This document shows positions 1 to 10,348 of a DNA stretch of 64,000 nucleotides, piece after piece. How positions within the stretch are numbered: the first letter of the stretch is position 1; each line of letters begins with the position of its first letter. Position numbers and translations under genes: made by a program. The notes under the pieces are model-generated. The model made no database searches and was not told the origin of the DNA. It saw only the letters and a program-made list of their open reading frames with translations. Source of the DNA: Clavibacter michiganensis subsp. insidiosus (GTDB taxonomy: Bacteria; Actinomycetota; Actinomycetes; Actinomycetales; Microbacteriaceae). The stretch is from positions 2,232,001-2,296,000 of the forward strand of contig NZ_MZMO01000001.1 of NCBI RefSeq assembly GCF_002240565.1. The letters are read 5' to 3'.

Positions 1-580
1 CGCTCATGCGCAGGAACTCGGCGGCCTGCAGCGGCAGGCTGCCGAGGGCGACGAGGTGGTCGAGCTCGCGGATCCGCCGCGAGAACTTGCGGATGTTGAC
101 GGCCCAGTGGCGCCGGGTCACGTCCGGGATGACCACGTGCAGCCGGGATCCGTCGGGCAGGGACGCGTCCACGAAGGGCGTCGACAGGTCCACGCGGCGG
201 CCGGAGGACTGCAGCATCCGCTCGACGAGGTCGCGCACCTCCGCGTCGGTGAGGACGAGCGGCGTCAGCTCGGGTACGCCCGACCGCGCCACGAAGACGC
301 GCGTGGGCGCGTTGATCCAGATCTCCTCGATCGAGTCGTCGTCGAGGAGCGGCTGGAGGGCGCCGAATCCCGTGATGCGCGCGAGCACCTGCCGCTCGGT
401 GGCCGCCTCGTCGTCGAGGAGCCGGGAGTCGGATCCGAGCGCCTGCTCCGCGAACCGCCGGACCTCCTCGCGCACCACCACGGCCGTGCCCGCGGGATCC
501 GCCGTCGCCCCGTCGTCCCGCAGGCGCTCGCGCACCCGTCCGGCGATTGTGTCGAGGGGTGTCCGCGTCTGCACCCGCAC
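1..580 (-). CDS. CpaF/TadA-family secretion ATPase, N-terminal part (cut by window edge)
   Basis: Reading the minus strand from GTG at 580 (or GTG 574) gives an open frame of about 193 codons to the window edge. It contains ITGFGALQPLLDD, IEEIWINAP and DGSRLHVVIP, which match the N-terminal domain of CpaF/TadA ATPases that power Tad/Flp pilus assembly or related type II/IV secretion. The Walker A region would lie beyond position 1, so the nucleotide-binding core is not visible. The frame ends at the edge within FLRMS. The family call rests on the conserved N-terminal motifs. Which system it powers cannot be told from here. Confidence 0.8.
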   Translation of the reverse strand, partial: MRVQTRTPLDTIAGRVRERLRDDGATADPAGTAVVVREEVRRFAEQALGSDSRLLDDEAATERQVLARITGFGALQPLLDDDSIEEIWINAPTRVFVARSGVPELTPLVLTDAEVRDLVERMLQSSGRRVDLSTPFVDASLPDGSRLHVVIPDVTRRHWAVNIRKFSRRIRELDHLVALGSLPLQAAEFLRMS

Positions 581-651
581 AGGATGCTGATCAGGGGCGG
601 ATCCCGTCGGGGCCGTCCACAGGCCGGCGCGTCAGCGCCGCCGCGCGATGG

Positions 652-2076
652 TCAGTACCCGAGCTCCGCCTTCGCCGCCGCGTACGCCGCACGCACCGCG
701 GGCACGCCCGGCGCGTCGAAGACCTCGTCGCCCGCGAGGGGCCACTCGGGGACGCTGCCCGTGAGGATCCACGCGGCCTGCTTCGCGGCGCCGTCGGCGA
801 CGAACTCGCCCGCGTCCGGCACGTGGATCGGGACGCCGAAGATGGTCGGCGCGATCTCGCGGACGGCGCGGCTCTTCGCCCCGCCGCCGATGAGGAGCAC
901 GCGCTCCACCTGCACGCCCTGGCGCGTGATCGCGTCGAGGCCGTCGGCCAGGCCGCACAGCATGCCCTCGACGTGCGCGCGGGCCATGGTCGCGGGCGTC
1001 GAGTTGCGGAGGGTCATGCCGTGGAGGGACGCGGTCGCGTCGGGCAGGTTCGGGGTGCGCTCGCCCTCGAAGTAGGGCAGGAGCACGAGGCCGTCGGATC
1101 CCGCGGGGGCCTCGAGCGCGAGCTCGGACAGGCGGGCGTGGTCGACACCGAGGAGGCGCGCACCGCCGTCGAGCACGCGGGCGGCGTTGAGGGTCGCGAT
1201 GAGCGGGAGGAAGTTGCCCGTCGCGTCCGCGAAGCCGGCGACCGTGCCGGAGGCGTCGGTGATGGGATCCGCCGTGACGGCGAACACCGTGCCGGACGTG
1301 CCGATGGAGACGACCACGTCGCCGGGCACCGCGCCGAGGCCGAGCGCGGCGGCGGCGTTGTCGCCCGCGCCGGGGCCGACCGGGATGCCGGCCGGGACGC
1401 CGGGGATCCGGTCGCCCGTGACGCCGGCGGACTCGCCCGGGCCGAGCACGCGCGGGAGGCCGACCACGCGGCCGAGCGCGCGCTCCAGCAGGTCGAGGCG
1501 GTACTCCCCCGTCACGCTCGACCAGTACGCGGTGCCGCTCGCGTCGGAGCGGTCGGTGGCGAGGGCGGCGAGGTCCGGGGATCCGATGCCGTGGCCGAGC
1601 AGGCGCCAGGTCAGCCAGTCGTGCGGGAGGGCGACGGCGGCGACGCGGGCGGCGTTCTCGGGCTCGGCGTCGCGGAGCCAGCGGAGCTTGGTGGCGGTGA
1701 AGGACGCGACCGGGACGACGCCCAGCGCGCTCGCCCAGGCGTCGGCGCCGAGCTCGTCGCGGAGGTCGGCGGCGGCCTGCGCGGATCGGGTGTCGTTCCA
1801 GAGGAGCGCGGCGCGGATCACCGCGCCCTGCTCGTCGAGGCAGACCATGCCGTGCTGCTGGCCGCCGACCGAGATGGCGGCGACGTCGTCGAGGCCGCCC
1901 GCGTCGGCGACGGCCGCGAGGAGCGCGTCCCACCAGGCGGCAGGATCCACCTCCGTGCCGTCGGGGTGGGACGCGCGGCCGGAGCGCACGAGGGCCCCCG
2001 TGTCGAGGTCGCGGACGACCACCTTGCAGCTCTGCGTGGAGGAGTCGATGCCTGCTACGAGTGTCTTCGTTGTCAC
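652..2076 (-). CDS. xylB: Xylulokinase (FGGY carbohydrate kinase)
   Basis: Phosphorylates D-xylulose to xylulose 5-phosphate in the cytoplasm, feeding the pentose phosphate pathway. At about 474 residues it has the usual family length. FGGY features are present in order: GIDSSTQS at the N-terminus (phosphate loop), GGQQHGMV near residue 75 (substrate site), IGTSGTVF mid-protein and LIGGGAKS near the C-terminus (nucleotide site). I chose GTG 2076 because a TAATAT -10 element ends 7 nt upstream, suggesting a leaderless mRNA. ATG 2085 or TTG 2082 would place the start inside that -10 box. The gene stands alone next to tRNA-Leu. A sugar importer of xylose/multiple-sugar type lies at 57,759-61,774. 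Confidence 0.9.
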   Translation of the reverse strand: MTTKTLVAGIDSSTQSCKVVVRDLDTGALVRSGRASHPDGTEVDPAAWWDALLAAVADAGGLDDVAAISVGGQQHGMVCLDEQGAVIRAALLWNDTRSAQAAADLRDELGADAWASALGVVPVASFTATKLRWLRDAEPENAARVAAVALPHDWLTWRLLGHGIGSPDLAALATDRSDASGTAYWSSVTGEYRLDLLERALGRVVGLPRVLGPGESAGVTGDRIPGVPAGIPVGPGAGDNAAAALGLGAVPGDVVVSIGTSGTVFAVTADPITDASGTVAGFADATGNFLPLIATLNAARVLDGGARLLGVDHARLSELALEAPAGSDGLVLLPYFEGERTPNLPDATASLHGMTLRNSTPATMARAHVEGMLCGLADGLDAITRQGVQVERVLLIGGGAKSRAVREIAPTIFGVPIHVPDAGEFVADGAAKQAAWILTGSVPEWPLAGDEVFDAPGVPAVRAAYAAAKAELGY

Positions 2077-2083
2077 GATCAAC

Positions 2084-2089
2084 ATATTA
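2084..2089 (-). promoter_or_regulatory. -10 element of xylB (TAATAT)
   Basis: TAATAT on the minus strand lies at -13 to -8 from GTG 2076, consistent with transcription starting at or beside the start codon. It overlaps an element resembling one upstream of the sugar-binding protein gene (61958-61982). Confidence 0.5.
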
Positions 2090-2117
2090 GGGGGCGTCCT
2101 AAGCTGGTCGGGCACCC

Positions 2118-2202
2118 GCGGGAGTGGTGGAATCGGTAGACACGCAGGATTTAGGTTCCTGTGCTTTCGAGCGTGAGGGTTCAAGTCCCTTCTCCCGCAC
2201 CA
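2118..2202 (+). tRNA. tRNA-Leu (anticodon UAG)
   Basis: An 85-nt cloverleaf. Acceptor strand GCGGGAG (2118-2124) pairs with CTCCCGC (2192-2198), followed by A and an encoded CCA (2200-2202). The anticodon stem CAGGA/TCCTG encloses loop TTTAGGT, giving anticodon TAG (reads CUA and other CUN codons). The T arm reads GAGGG TTCAAGT CCCTT. A long variable arm between the anticodon and T stems fits a class II Leu tRNA. Confidence 0.97.
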
Positions 2203-2265
2203 GCCATGGAGCCCGCGAGGGCCTCCCGCCGACGCGGCGCTCCGACCCGCAGCGAGGAGCATCCC

Positions 2266-3189
2266 GTGGACGAACGCCTCCGCCTCTGGACCGAGCCGAC
2301 CACCGTGCACCCGGTCCCCCGTCTCGCAGAGGCGCTCGGCCTGCACCCCGAGCGGCTCCTGATGAAGCGCGATGACCTCATCGGCTGGGGCGGAGGCGGC
2401 AACAAGGCCAGGAAGCTCGAGCACTCGCTCGGCCGGGCCGTGGCACGCGGGGCGACCACCGTGCTCACCACGGGCGCCGCGCAGAGCAACCACGCGCGCA
2501 TGACCGCGGCGGCCGGCGCGGCGCTCGGCCTCGACGTCGTTCTGGTCCTCGAGGGCCAGGAGGTCGCGGCGCGCGGCAACGTGCTGCTCGACGGGCTGTA
2601 CGGCGCGCGCATCGTGTGGTCGGGCGACGAGCGGGCGGAGTCGCGCGCCGGGTCCGCCGTCGCGGAGCTCGAGGCGGCAGGCACCCGCGTGCACCGGGTG
2701 GCGTTCGGCGGATCGGACGCGCACTCCGTGCAGGGCTTCGTCGACGCGGGCCACGAGCTCGCCCGGCAGGTGGGCGAGGTCGACCACGTCGTCGTCGCCC
2801 TCGGCTCCGGCGGCACGATGGCCGGGCTCGTCGAGGCGCTCGGGCCCGAGCGCGTCCTCGGCGTGCACTGCGGGGCCGTGGCAGAGCCGCGCGCCGTGGT
2901 CGCGGGGTTCCTCGCGGAGCGCGGGACGGGGATCGGCGCGGAGGCCCTGAGCATCGACGAAGGCCGCGTCGGCTCCGGCTACGCGCACCTCACGGACGAG
3001 GCGCGGTATGCGCTCGTGCTCGTCGCGCGGACGACGGGGATCCTCCTCGACCCCATCTACACGGCCCGCGCCGCGGCGGGGCTGGCGGCCGCGGTCCGCG
3101 AGGGATCCATCGGGCCGGACGACCGCGTCGTCCTCTGGCACTCGGGCGGCGTCCCGGGGCTCTTCGGCCACGCCGACCTCGGCGCCTGA
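2266..3189 (+). CDS. D-cysteine desulfhydrase / ACC deaminase family PLP enzyme
   Basis: A fold-type II PLP enzyme of 307 residues, the usual size for D-cysteine desulfhydrase and 1-aminocyclopropane-1-carboxylate (ACC) deaminase. The PLP lysine lies in [11 protein letters not shown] (near residue 45), followed by [16 protein letters not shown], and a glycine loop GSGGTMAG near 185 that binds the phosphate. GTG 2266 is chosen because GAGGAG lies 5-6 nt upstream; an ATG at 2206 would add a basic non-conserved extension. Substrate is uncertain. ACC deaminase would be relevant to plant ethylene, but motifs visible here do not separate it from D-cysteine desulfhydrase. Confidence 0.85.
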   Translation: MDERLRLWTEPTTVHPVPRLAEALGLHPERLLMKRDDLIGWGGGGNKARKLEHSLGRAVARGATTVLTTGAAQSNHARMTAAAGAALGLDVVLVLEGQEVAARGNVLLDGLYGARIVWSGDERAESRAGSAVAELEAAGTRVHRVAFGGSDAHSVQGFVDAGHELARQVGEVDHVVVALGSGGTMAGLVEALGPERVLGVHCGAVAEPRAVVAGFLAERGTGIGAEALSIDEGRVGSGYAHLTDEARYALVLVARTTGILLDPIYTARAAAGLAAAVREGSIGPDDRVVLWHSGGVPGLFGHADLGA

Positions 3190-3313
3190 CCCGCGCCACG
3201 GCCCTCGACCGGGGGTGTCCGGGTCTCGGCGCGCTGACGGCCGCTCCCGGTATCCTGTGCTCTGCCGCAGGTCGCTCCGCTCACGTCGCGACCCACCACG
3301 ACTGGAGCCCCAC

Positions 3314-4042
3314 GTGCACCCCCAGCTCTTCGACTTCCTCGACTCGACGACGCTCATCGAGTCGTTCGGGGGATTCGCCCTCATCGGGATCTGCCTCATC
3401 ATCTTCGCCGAGACCGGCCTGCTGTTCGGGTTCCTCTTCCCCGGCGACACGCTCCTCATCATCGCCGGGCTGACCCTCCCCGGGATCACCGGGCTCGACA
3501 TCTGGTGGGTCTGCCTCGCGATCGCCTTCTCCGCGTTCGCGGGCGGCGAGGTCGGCTACCTCATCGGCCACAAGGCGGGGCCGCGGGTCTTCGAGCGCAA
3601 GGAGTCCGGCATCTTCAGCCGCCAGAACGTCGTGCGCACCAACGCGTTCTTCGCCCGCTTCGGCGGGCTGGCCGTCATCGCGGCGCGCTTCGTGCCCATC
3701 GTCCGCACGTTCGCGCCCATCGCCGCCGGCGTCGGCCACATGGACTACCGCAAGTACTCCCTCTACAACGCCATCGGCGCCCTCATTTGGGGCGCGGGCC
3801 TCACCTTCCTGGGTCATCTGCTCAACGGCTTCCCGCCCATCCGCGACTTCGTCACGCACTACATCGACTACGTGCTCCTGGGGGCCGTGTTCATCACCGT
3901 CGTGCCCGCGGCGATCCACTTCCTCCGCGCGCGCAAGCACGCGCGCGACGGGCAGGCTGCGGGCGTGCCGCAGGACGGCGAGGAGCTCGCGCTCACGCCC
4001 GAGGAGTTCGACCAGGACCCGTCGAACGACCCCCGGCGCTGA
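3314..4042 (+). CDS. DedA family membrane protein
   Basis: A 242-residue integral membrane protein of the DedA/SNARE-associated family, linked to lipid-carrier or phospholipid flipping and envelope homeostasis. Visible family features are [18 protein letters not shown] near residues 30-50, [11 protein letters not shown] near 80, and the conserved [19 protein letters not shown] stretch near 120, followed by two more hydrophobic segments. The C-terminal 30 residues are polar. GTG 3314 follows CTGGAG by about 6 nt. TATCCT at 3251-3256 could be the -10 of its promoter. It converges with the cation efflux gene. Confidence 0.9.
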   Translation: MHPQLFDFLDSTTLIESFGGFALIGICLIIFAETGLLFGFLFPGDTLLIIAGLTLPGITGLDIWWVCLAIAFSAFAGGEVGYLIGHKAGPRVFERKESGIFSRQNVVRTNAFFARFGGLAVIAARFVPIVRTFAPIAAGVGHMDYRKYSLYNAIGALIWGAGLTFLGHLLNGFPPIRDFVTHYIDYVLLGAVFITVVPAAIHFLRARKHARDGQAAGVPQDGEELALTPEEFDQDPSNDPRR

Positions 4043-4137
4043 GGCGCGGGCGCCCCCGCGTCCGCTGATCGAGGGCGGTCGGCGGGACGCCGCCGGTCGG
4101 TGACGCGCGGACGGGGCGCGCGCGGCCGGGCGGAGGC

Positions 4138-5055
4138 TCAGACGTGGTGCCGGTGCTCGTGCCCCGCGTGCTCCTCGGGCTCCAGCTGGAAGGTGCTGTG
4201 CTCGACGTCGAAGTGGTCGTCGAGGCAGCCGGACAGCCGGTCGAGCAGCGCGCCGGTGCGACCCTCGCGGAAGACCTCCTGCTCCACGACCACGTGGGCG
4301 GTGAAGACGGGCGAGCCGGACGTGATGGCCCAGACGTGGACGTCGTGGACCGCCGTGACGCCGGGGGTCTCGAGCAGGTGGGCGCGGATCCGCTCGGGCT
4401 CGGTGCCCACGGGCGTGGACTCGTTCAGCACGCGCACGACGTCGCGCAGCAGCACGACCGCGCGCGGCACGATGAGCGCGGCGATGACGAGCGACGCGAC
4501 GGCATCCGCGCGCCCGAAGCCGGTGACCGCGATGACGACGCCCGCGGCGATGGTGGCGACGGATCCGAAGGCGTCGCCGAGCACCTCGAGGTAGGCGCCG
4601 CGCATGTTGATCGAGCGCCCCGCTGCCCCGCGGAGCACCAGGAGCGCCGCGACGTTCGCGACGAGGCCGATGCCGGCGGCGAGGAGCATGACGCCGGGGT
4701 CGACCTCGGGGCCCTCCGGGGCAAGCAGCCGCTGGACGCCCTGCACCGCCACGTAGACGGCGACGCCCGCGAGGATCAGCCCGTTGACGAGGGCACCGAG
4801 GACCTCGCCGCGCTGGAATCCGAAGGTGTGCCGGTCGGTCGCGGGGCGCGCGGCGACGATGGTGGCGACCAGGGCGATGCCGAGGCCGATGAGGTCGCTC
4901 GTCATGTGGCCCGCGTCCGCGAGCAGCGCGAGCGACCCCGAGACGAGCGCGCCCACGACCTCGACCACGAGGACCGCGGCGGTGATCGCGATGGCGATGA
5001 CGAGGCGGCGACGGTCGGTCGTGGCCGCGCCGTGGTCGTGCGATCCGGAGCCCAT
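4138..5055 (-). CDS. Cation diffusion facilitator (Zn/Co/Cd-type efflux protein)
   Basis: A 305-residue CDF transporter exporting divalent metals by proton antiport across the inner membrane. It has six hydrophobic segments, the TM2 motif ALLADAGHMTSD, a Pro-rich turn, and a cytoplasmic C-terminal domain (TPGVTAVHDVHVW) ending in a His-rich tail HAGHEHRHHV. The N-terminus also starts with SHDHG. TM5 reads LEVLGDAFG: where zinc-type members often have HxxxD this protein shows ExxxD, so metal preference is uncertain. ATG 5055 is selected because TACGGT lies at -12 to -7, implying a leaderless mRNA; ATG 5082 is an alternative. Confidence 0.9.
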   Translation of the reverse strand: MGSGSHDHGAATTDRRRLVIAIAITAAVLVVEVVGALVSGSLALLADAGHMTSDLIGLGIALVATIVAARPATDRHTFGFQRGEVLGALVNGLILAGVAVYVAVQGVQRLLAPEGPEVDPGVMLLAAGIGLVANVAALLVLRGAAGRSINMRGAYLEVLGDAFGSVATIAAGVVIAVTGFGRADAVASLVIAALIVPRAVVLLRDVVRVLNESTPVGTEPERIRAHLLETPGVTAVHDVHVWAITSGSPVFTAHVVVEQEVFREGRTGALLDRLSGCLDDHFDVEHSTFQLEPEEHAGHEHRHHV

Positions 5056-5061
5056 GCGTCC

Positions 5062-5067
5062 ACCGTA
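5062..5067 (-). promoter_or_regulatory. -10 element (TACGGT), leaderless start of the efflux gene
   Basis: TACGGT on the minus strand is at exactly -12 to -7 relative to ATG 5055. Confidence 0.6.
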
Positions 5068-5145
5068 CGGGCCCGCCGTCATGCGGATCCAGCCAGGAGC
5101 GCAGTCGGGAACGACTCCCGCTCTCAGCAGGGCGGGGAGGAGGCG

Positions 5146-5754
5146 TCAGCCCTCGCCGAGGAGCGCCCGCCGCACCACGGGCATGATCGCGTCGAAGGCG
5201 AGAGCGCGGTGGCTGACGCGGTTCTTCTCGTCGGCGCTGAGGGCCGCGGCGCTCGCGCCGCCGGTGGCCGGGCGGAAGATCGGGTCGTAGCCGAAGCCGC
5301 CCTCGCCCGCGACCTCGCGGAGCACGGATCCCTCCCACACGCCGAGGGCCGTGCGCTCGACGAGGCCGTCCGCGGTGGGGACCGCCAGGGCGGCCGCGCA
5401 CGTGAAGCGGGCGCCGCGGTGCGCGTCGGGCACGTCGCCGAGCTGCCCGAGCAGGAGCTCGAGGTTCGCGCGGCTGTCGCGCGCCGGACCCGCCCAGCGC
5501 GCGGAGAAGATCCCGGGCGATCCGCCCAGGATGTCGACGCCGATCCCGGAGTCGTCCGCCAGCGCGGCATGACCCGTGTGCCGGGCCGCCGCGCGCGCCT
5601 TGATGAGGGCGTTCTCCTCGAACGTCGTGCCGTCCTCCACGGGCTCGGGACCGTCGTAGGCGACCAGGTCGATGCCGTCGAGGCGCGCGCCGAGGATCCG
5701 GCGGAGCTCCTCGACCTTGTGGGCGTTGTGCGTGGCGAGGACGAGCGGGATCAC
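5146..5754 (-). CDS. rdgB: Non-canonical purine NTP pyrophosphatase, RdgB/HAM1 family
   Basis: Hydrolyses dITP, ITP and XTP to monophosphates, keeping deaminated purines out of DNA and RNA. At 202 residues it is of normal length. Motifs are LATHNAHKVEEL at the N-terminus (substrate loop), DDSGIGVDILGGSPGIFSAR near residue 65 (metal-binding acids), GFGYDPIF near 155 and a C-terminal SHRALAFDAI. Start is GTG 5754, only 10 nt after the rph stop, so it is the last gene of a murI-rph-rdgB operon, a common actinobacterial order. Confidence 0.95.
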   Translation of the reverse strand: MIPLVLATHNAHKVEELRRILGARLDGIDLVAYDGPEPVEDGTTFEENALIKARAAARHTGHAALADDSGIGVDILGGSPGIFSARWAGPARDSRANLELLLGQLGDVPDAHRGARFTCAAALAVPTADGLVERTALGVWEGSVLREVAGEGGFGYDPIFRPATGGASAAALSADEKNRVSHRALAFDAIMPVVRRALLGEG

Positions 5755-5764
5755 GGCCGGTGCC

Positions 5765-6502
<738 letters not shown>

Positions 6503-6510
6503 GTGCGGCC

Positions 6511-7395
6511 TCAGCTCGGGTCGGGGGTGGATGGGGTGCCGTCCGCGTCCGGAGGCGTCGCCGCATCCGGTCGCGGCCGGCGGGGAAGGGGGATGGCGCC
6601 GGTCTCGACCAGCTCGACGTGGGTGACGCCCGAGCCGAGCATGCGGTGCGCGAGCGTCTCGAAGTCGGACGCGCTGCCGCCGGTGGCCTCGTACCGGATC
6701 ACGGGGGGCGCGTCGGAGCGGCGCTCGAGGCCCGCGGACACCAGCTCCCGGTACACGTCCTTGGCGGTCTCCGTGTCGCTCGAGACCAGCGTGACGTCGG
6801 GGCCCATGAGGAGCGAGATCGCGCCCTCGAGGAACGGGTAGTGGGTGCAGCCGAGGACGAGCGTGTCGACGCCGGCCGCGCGCAGCGGTGCGAGGTACTC
6901 CTCCGCGGCCGCCATCAGCTCGGGACCCGAGGTCTCGCCGCGCTCCACGAGGCCGACGAAGAGCGGCGCCTCGGCGCTCGTCAGCTCGAGGTGCGGGGCC
7001 GCCGCGAAGGCGTCGTCGTAGGCGCGGCTCGTGACGGTGGCGTGGGTGGCGATGACGCCGACGCGGTGGTTGCGGGTGACGCTCACGGCCGTGCGCACGG
7101 CCGGCTGGATCACCTCGACCACGGGGATGTCGTAGCGCTCGCGGGCGTCGCGGAGCATGGCCGCGGACGCCGTGTTGCAGGCGATGACGAGCATCTTCAC
7201 GCCGCGCTCGACGAGGTCGTCGAGGACCGCGAGCGCGTAGCGGCGGACGTCCGCGATGGGCTTGTCGCCGTAGGGCGTGTGCGCCGTGTCGCCGATGTAG
7301 ATGATCGACTCGCGCGGCAGGAGGGTGGCGACGGCACGAGCCACGGTGAGGCCGCCGACGCCGGAGTCGAAGATCCCGATCGGCGCGTCGCTCAT
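6511..7395 (-). CDS. murI: Glutamate racemase
   Basis: Cofactor-independent racemase making D-glutamate for peptidoglycan. The 294-residue protein begins [17 protein letters not shown]. It carries both catalytic cysteines, in [10 protein letters not shown] (near residue 75) and [10 protein letters not shown] (near 185). The last 30 residues are Pro/Asp-rich and not conserved. First gene of the murI-rph-rdgB operon. A TAGGCT element at -12 to -7 from ATG 7395 indicates a leaderless transcript. Confidence 0.97.
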   Translation of the reverse strand: MSDAPIGIFDSGVGGLTVARAVATLLPRESIIYIGDTAHTPYGDKPIADVRRYALAVLDDLVERGVKMLVIACNTASAAMLRDARERYDIPVVEVIQPAVRTAVSVTRNHRVGVIATHATVTSRAYDDAFAAAPHLELTSAEAPLFVGLVERGETSGPELMAAAEEYLAPLRAAGVDTLVLGCTHYPFLEGAISLLMGPDVTLVSSDTETAKDVYRELVSAGLERRSDAPPVIRYEATGGSASDFETLAHRMLGSGVTHVELVETGAIPLPRRPRPDAATPPDADGTPSTPDPS

Positions 7396-7401
7396 CGGGC
7401 C

Positions 7402-7407
7402 AGCCTA
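7402..7407 (-). promoter_or_regulatory. -10 element (TAGGCT), leaderless start of murI operon
   Basis: TAGGCT on the minus strand sits at exactly -12 to -7 relative to ATG 7395. Confidence 0.6.
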
Positions 7408-7453
7408 CCGGCGGGCTCGTCGGCCTCCGCCGCCATGCGGCTCACGGCCCCCG

Positions 7454-8917
7454 TCACAGCGACCGCCGCGCGTCCTCCTGGGCGACGAGCTCCGGCAGGT
7501 CCTTCAGCCGCCCGAGCCCGGCGAGCGGCTGGGCCATGCGCGCGTTGCCACGGAGCCGCTCCCGGTTGCGGTCGAGGAACCACCAGTAGCCCGCCGTGTA
7601 CGGGCACGCCGTGGGGCCGACGCGGACCTTCGGGTCGAACGGGCACCCGCCGCAGTGGTCCGACATCCGGTCGATGTAGGCGCCGCCGCCCGCGTAGGGC
7701 TTCGTCGCCATGCGCCCGCCGTCCGCGTGCAGCGCCATGCCGACGACGTTCGCGGGCATGACCCACGGCGTGCCGTCGACGAAGGAGTCGATGAACCAGT
7801 CGTTCATGGCGGCCGGGTCGTAGCCCCGCTGGAGCGCGAGGTTGCCGAGGATCATGAGCCGCTCGATGTGGTGCGCCCAGCCGTGCGTGCGGACCTTGTC
7901 GACGACGTGGGAGAGGCAGGCGGCCTCGATGCCGGACGCGTCGAGCTCCTGCAGCGCGGTCGGCACGCCGCGGTGCGCGTCGAGCCGGTTCTGCGACGTG
8001 TAGTCGTCCTCGAACGCCCAGTAGAGGTGCCAGACGTAGTCGCGCCAGCCCATGATCTGCCGCACGATGCCCTCGACGCTCTGGATGGGCGCGCGGCCGG
8101 CCGCGTGCTCCGCGACGATGCGCTCGATGACGTCCGCCGGATCCAGCACGCCCATGTTCATGGTGGCGCTCAGGAGCGAGTGCGCCATGGTCCAATCGCC
8201 CTGGAGCGACGCGTCCTCGAACGGGCCGAAGTCGTTGAGGCGGCTCGCCACGAAGTCGTCGACCGCGCGGCGCCCCTCCTCCGGCGTGACGGCGAAGCGC
8301 CGCGGCCCGTCCTCGCCCACGAAGCGCACGAGGCCCTTCCGCTCCCACTCGTCGAGGTCGGCGCGGACCTCGGCGTCGATGTCGTCCTCCTCGGGCCACC
8401 ACGGCTCGGGGAGGCCGAGGCTCGCGGCGCCCTTCGGCGGCCGCTCGCGGTTGTCGTGGTCGTAGTTCCAGCGGCCGCCGACCGGGTCGTCGCCGTCCAT
8501 GAGGATGCCGGTGCGCGCGCGGGACCACCGGTAGAAGTCCTCCATGACGAGGCGGTTCGAGGTGCGACCCGCCATCCACTCCGCGAACTCCTGCTCGCTC
8601 GTGACGAAGCCGCGGCTCGGCAGCACGTGGGCACCGATCTCCGCGACGAGGCGCCGGAGCCCCCGGGAGGTGGGGTCGATGACCTCCAGGTCGTCCCGCC
8701 CCGCGACGACGTCGCGGTAGTGGTCCACCTGGTGGAACTCGACCCGGTCGCCGAGCGCCCGCGCGCGGTGCCGGATGCCCGACAGGATGAGGTGCGCCTT
8801 GGCCCGGTGGTACGGCCGCCGGGCGAGCAGGCCCCGCGACTCGATGAGGAGCATCCGCCCGCCGTCGTCGAAGTGGTCGCCCAGCTGGTCGGCGAGGATC
8901 CATCGCGTCCGCTCCAT
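7454..8917 (-). CDS. FeS bacterial cryptochrome / (6-4) photolyase-related protein (PhrB type)
   Basis: A 487-residue member of the FeS-BCP class of the photolyase/cryptochrome family, whose characterised members (for example Agrobacterium PhrB) repair (6-4) photoproducts in light using FAD, a lumazine antenna and a 4Fe-4S cluster. Four cysteines fit the cluster: AACLSHV near residue 332, the pair in HCGGCPFDP near 420-426, and ACPYTAGYWW near 438. WAHHIERLMILGN and QNRLDAHRG match FAD-pocket regions of this class. ATG 8917 is supported by TAGGTT at -12 to -7. It is a single gene divergent from pncB, which has its own leaderless promoter facing the other way. Confidence 0.88.
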   Translation of the reverse strand: MERTRWILADQLGDHFDDGGRMLLIESRGLLARRPYHRAKAHLILSGIRHRARALGDRVEFHQVDHYRDVVAGRDDLEVIDPTSRGLRRLVAEIGAHVLPSRGFVTSEQEFAEWMAGRTSNRLVMEDFYRWSRARTGILMDGDDPVGGRWNYDHDNRERPPKGAASLGLPEPWWPEEDDIDAEVRADLDEWERKGLVRFVGEDGPRRFAVTPEEGRRAVDDFVASRLNDFGPFEDASLQGDWTMAHSLLSATMNMGVLDPADVIERIVAEHAAGRAPIQSVEGIVRQIMGWRDYVWHLYWAFEDDYTSQNRLDAHRGVPTALQELDASGIEAACLSHVVDKVRTHGWAHHIERLMILGNLALQRGYDPAAMNDWFIDSFVDGTPWVMPANVVGMALHADGGRMATKPYAGGGAYIDRMSDHCGGCPFDPKVRVGPTACPYTAGYWWFLDRNRERLRGNARMAQPLAGLGRLKDLPELVAQEDARRSL

Positions 8918-8923
8918 GGCACG

Positions 8924-8929
8924 AACCTA
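8924..8929 (-). promoter_or_regulatory. -10 element (TAGGTT), leaderless start of the photolyase gene
   Basis: TAGGTT on the minus strand sits at exactly -12 to -7 relative to ATG 8917. Confidence 0.6.
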
Positions 8930-8995
8930 GGCCGGACCCCCGTCATCGTCGCGGCCCGTGCGCGATGCGGACGTCGACCCCGACGGGCGCCGCCC

Positions 8996-9001
8996 TAGGC
9001 T
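8996..9001 (+). promoter_or_regulatory. -10 element (TAGGCT), leaderless start of pncB
   Basis: TAGGCT sits at exactly -12 to -7 relative to GTG 9008. Confidence 0.6.
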
Positions 9002-9007
9002 GGGCGC

Positions 9008-10324
9008 GTGACCCAGGCGACCTCCCTCCTCACCGACCGATACGAGCTGACGATGCTCGACGCAGCGCTGAAGGCGGGGACCCACGACCGCGAGTGCGTC
9101 TTCGAGTGCTTCGCCCGCCGCCTCCCGAGCGGCCGCCGCTTCGGCGTCGTCGCGGGCACCGGACGCCTCCTCGAGCTGATCCGCGACTTCCGCTTCGGCG
9201 ACGCCGAGCTCGAGTACCTGCGCTCCGAGCGCGTCGTCGGCGAGGAGGCCCTGGCCTGGCTCGCGAACTACCGGTTCCGCGGCCGCATCACGGGCTACCG
9301 CGAGGGCGAGGTCTACTTCCCGGGCTCCCCGCTCCTCACGGTCGAGGCGCCCTTCGCCGACGGGGTGATCCTCGAGACGCTCGTGCTCAGCGTCCTCAAC
9401 TACGACTCCGCGGTCGCGAGCGCCGCAGCCCGCATGGTGCAGGTCGCCGGCGGACGCCCGCTCGCCGAGATGGGATCCCGCCGCACGGGCGAGCGCTCGG
9501 CCGTCGCCGCCGCCCGCGCCGCGTTCATCGCGGGCTTCAGCGCCACCTCGAACCTCGAGGCCGGCCGCACCTGGGGCGTCCCGACCATGGGCACCGCCGC
9601 CCACTCCTTCACCCTCCTGCACGACACCGAGGAGCAGGCGTTCCGGGCCCAGGTCGACGCTCTCGGCGCCGGCACCACCCTGCTCGTGGACACCTACGAC
9701 GTGCGCCAGGGCGTGGAGACCGCGGTTCGCGTCGCCGGCCCCGGCCTCGGCGCCGTGCGGCTCGACTCGGGCGACCTGCCGGTGCTCGTCGGCGAGGTGC
9801 GCGCGCAGCTCGACGCGCTCGGCGCCACGGGCACGCGGATCACCGTCACCAACGACCTCGACGAGCACGGCATCGCGGGCCTCGCGGCCTCGCCGGTGGA
9901 CTCCTACGGCGTCGGGACCTCGCTCGTCACCGGATCCGGCGCACCCGCGGCGGGCATGGTCTTCAAGCTCGTCGCCCACCGCGACCCCGGCGGGGACGGC
10001 GAGTGGGTGTCCGTCGCGAAGCGGTCGACGGGCAAGCAGAGCCGCGGCGGCCTCAAGGGCGCGCTCCGCCGCCATGACGCCGAGGAGGTCGCGACGAGCG
10101 AGCTCGTCACGGTCGGACCGCACCCGGCGCCGCTCCCCGGCGACCGCGACCTCGTCGTCACGCTGGCGGAGGACGGCGAGCCCGATGCGCGCTGGCTCGG
10201 CCGCGCGGGCACCGCCGCGGCTCGCGCCCATCACGCCGAGGTCGTGCGCGACCTGCCGGCGCAGGCGTTCCGGCTGCGCGCCGGCGACCCGGCGATCCCG
10301 ACCGAGGAGAGCGCTGCCGTCTGA
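9008..10324 (+). CDS. pncB: Nicotinate phosphoribosyltransferase
   Basis: Converts nicotinate and PRPP to nicotinate mononucleotide in the NAD salvage pathway. The 438-residue protein starts with the family hallmark LLTDRYELTMLDAALKAG. It has EMGSRRTGERSAV near residue 155, the SATSNLEAG and GTAAHSF stretch near 180-200, and VRLDSGDL near 255 within the phosphoribosyl-binding barrel. The start is GTG 9008, fixed by the -10 hexamer immediately upstream. It converges with the small DUF3039 gene. Confidence 0.95.
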   Translation: MTQATSLLTDRYELTMLDAALKAGTHDRECVFECFARRLPSGRRFGVVAGTGRLLELIRDFRFGDAELEYLRSERVVGEEALAWLANYRFRGRITGYREGEVYFPGSPLLTVEAPFADGVILETLVLSVLNYDSAVASAAARMVQVAGGRPLAEMGSRRTGERSAVAAARAAFIAGFSATSNLEAGRTWGVPTMGTAAHSFTLLHDTEEQAFRAQVDALGAGTTLLVDTYDVRQGVETAVRVAGPGLGAVRLDSGDLPVLVGEVRAQLDALGATGTRITVTNDLDEHGIAGLAASPVDSYGVGTSLVTGSGAPAAGMVFKLVAHRDPGGDGEWVSVAKRSTGKQSRGGLKGALRRHDAEEVATSELVTVGPHPAPLPGDRDLVVTLAEDGEPDARWLGRAGTAAARAHHAEVVRDLPAQAFRLRAGDPAIPTEESAAV

Positions 10325-10348
10325 CGCGCGCGGCGTAGTGGGTGGGAC

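Noticed and set aside
2079..3501. Minus-strand frame continuous with xylB and extending upstream across the tRNA and the PLP-enzyme gene
   Set aside because: Only the xylB part shows conserved motifs; the extension is antisense to a tRNA and a recognised gene.
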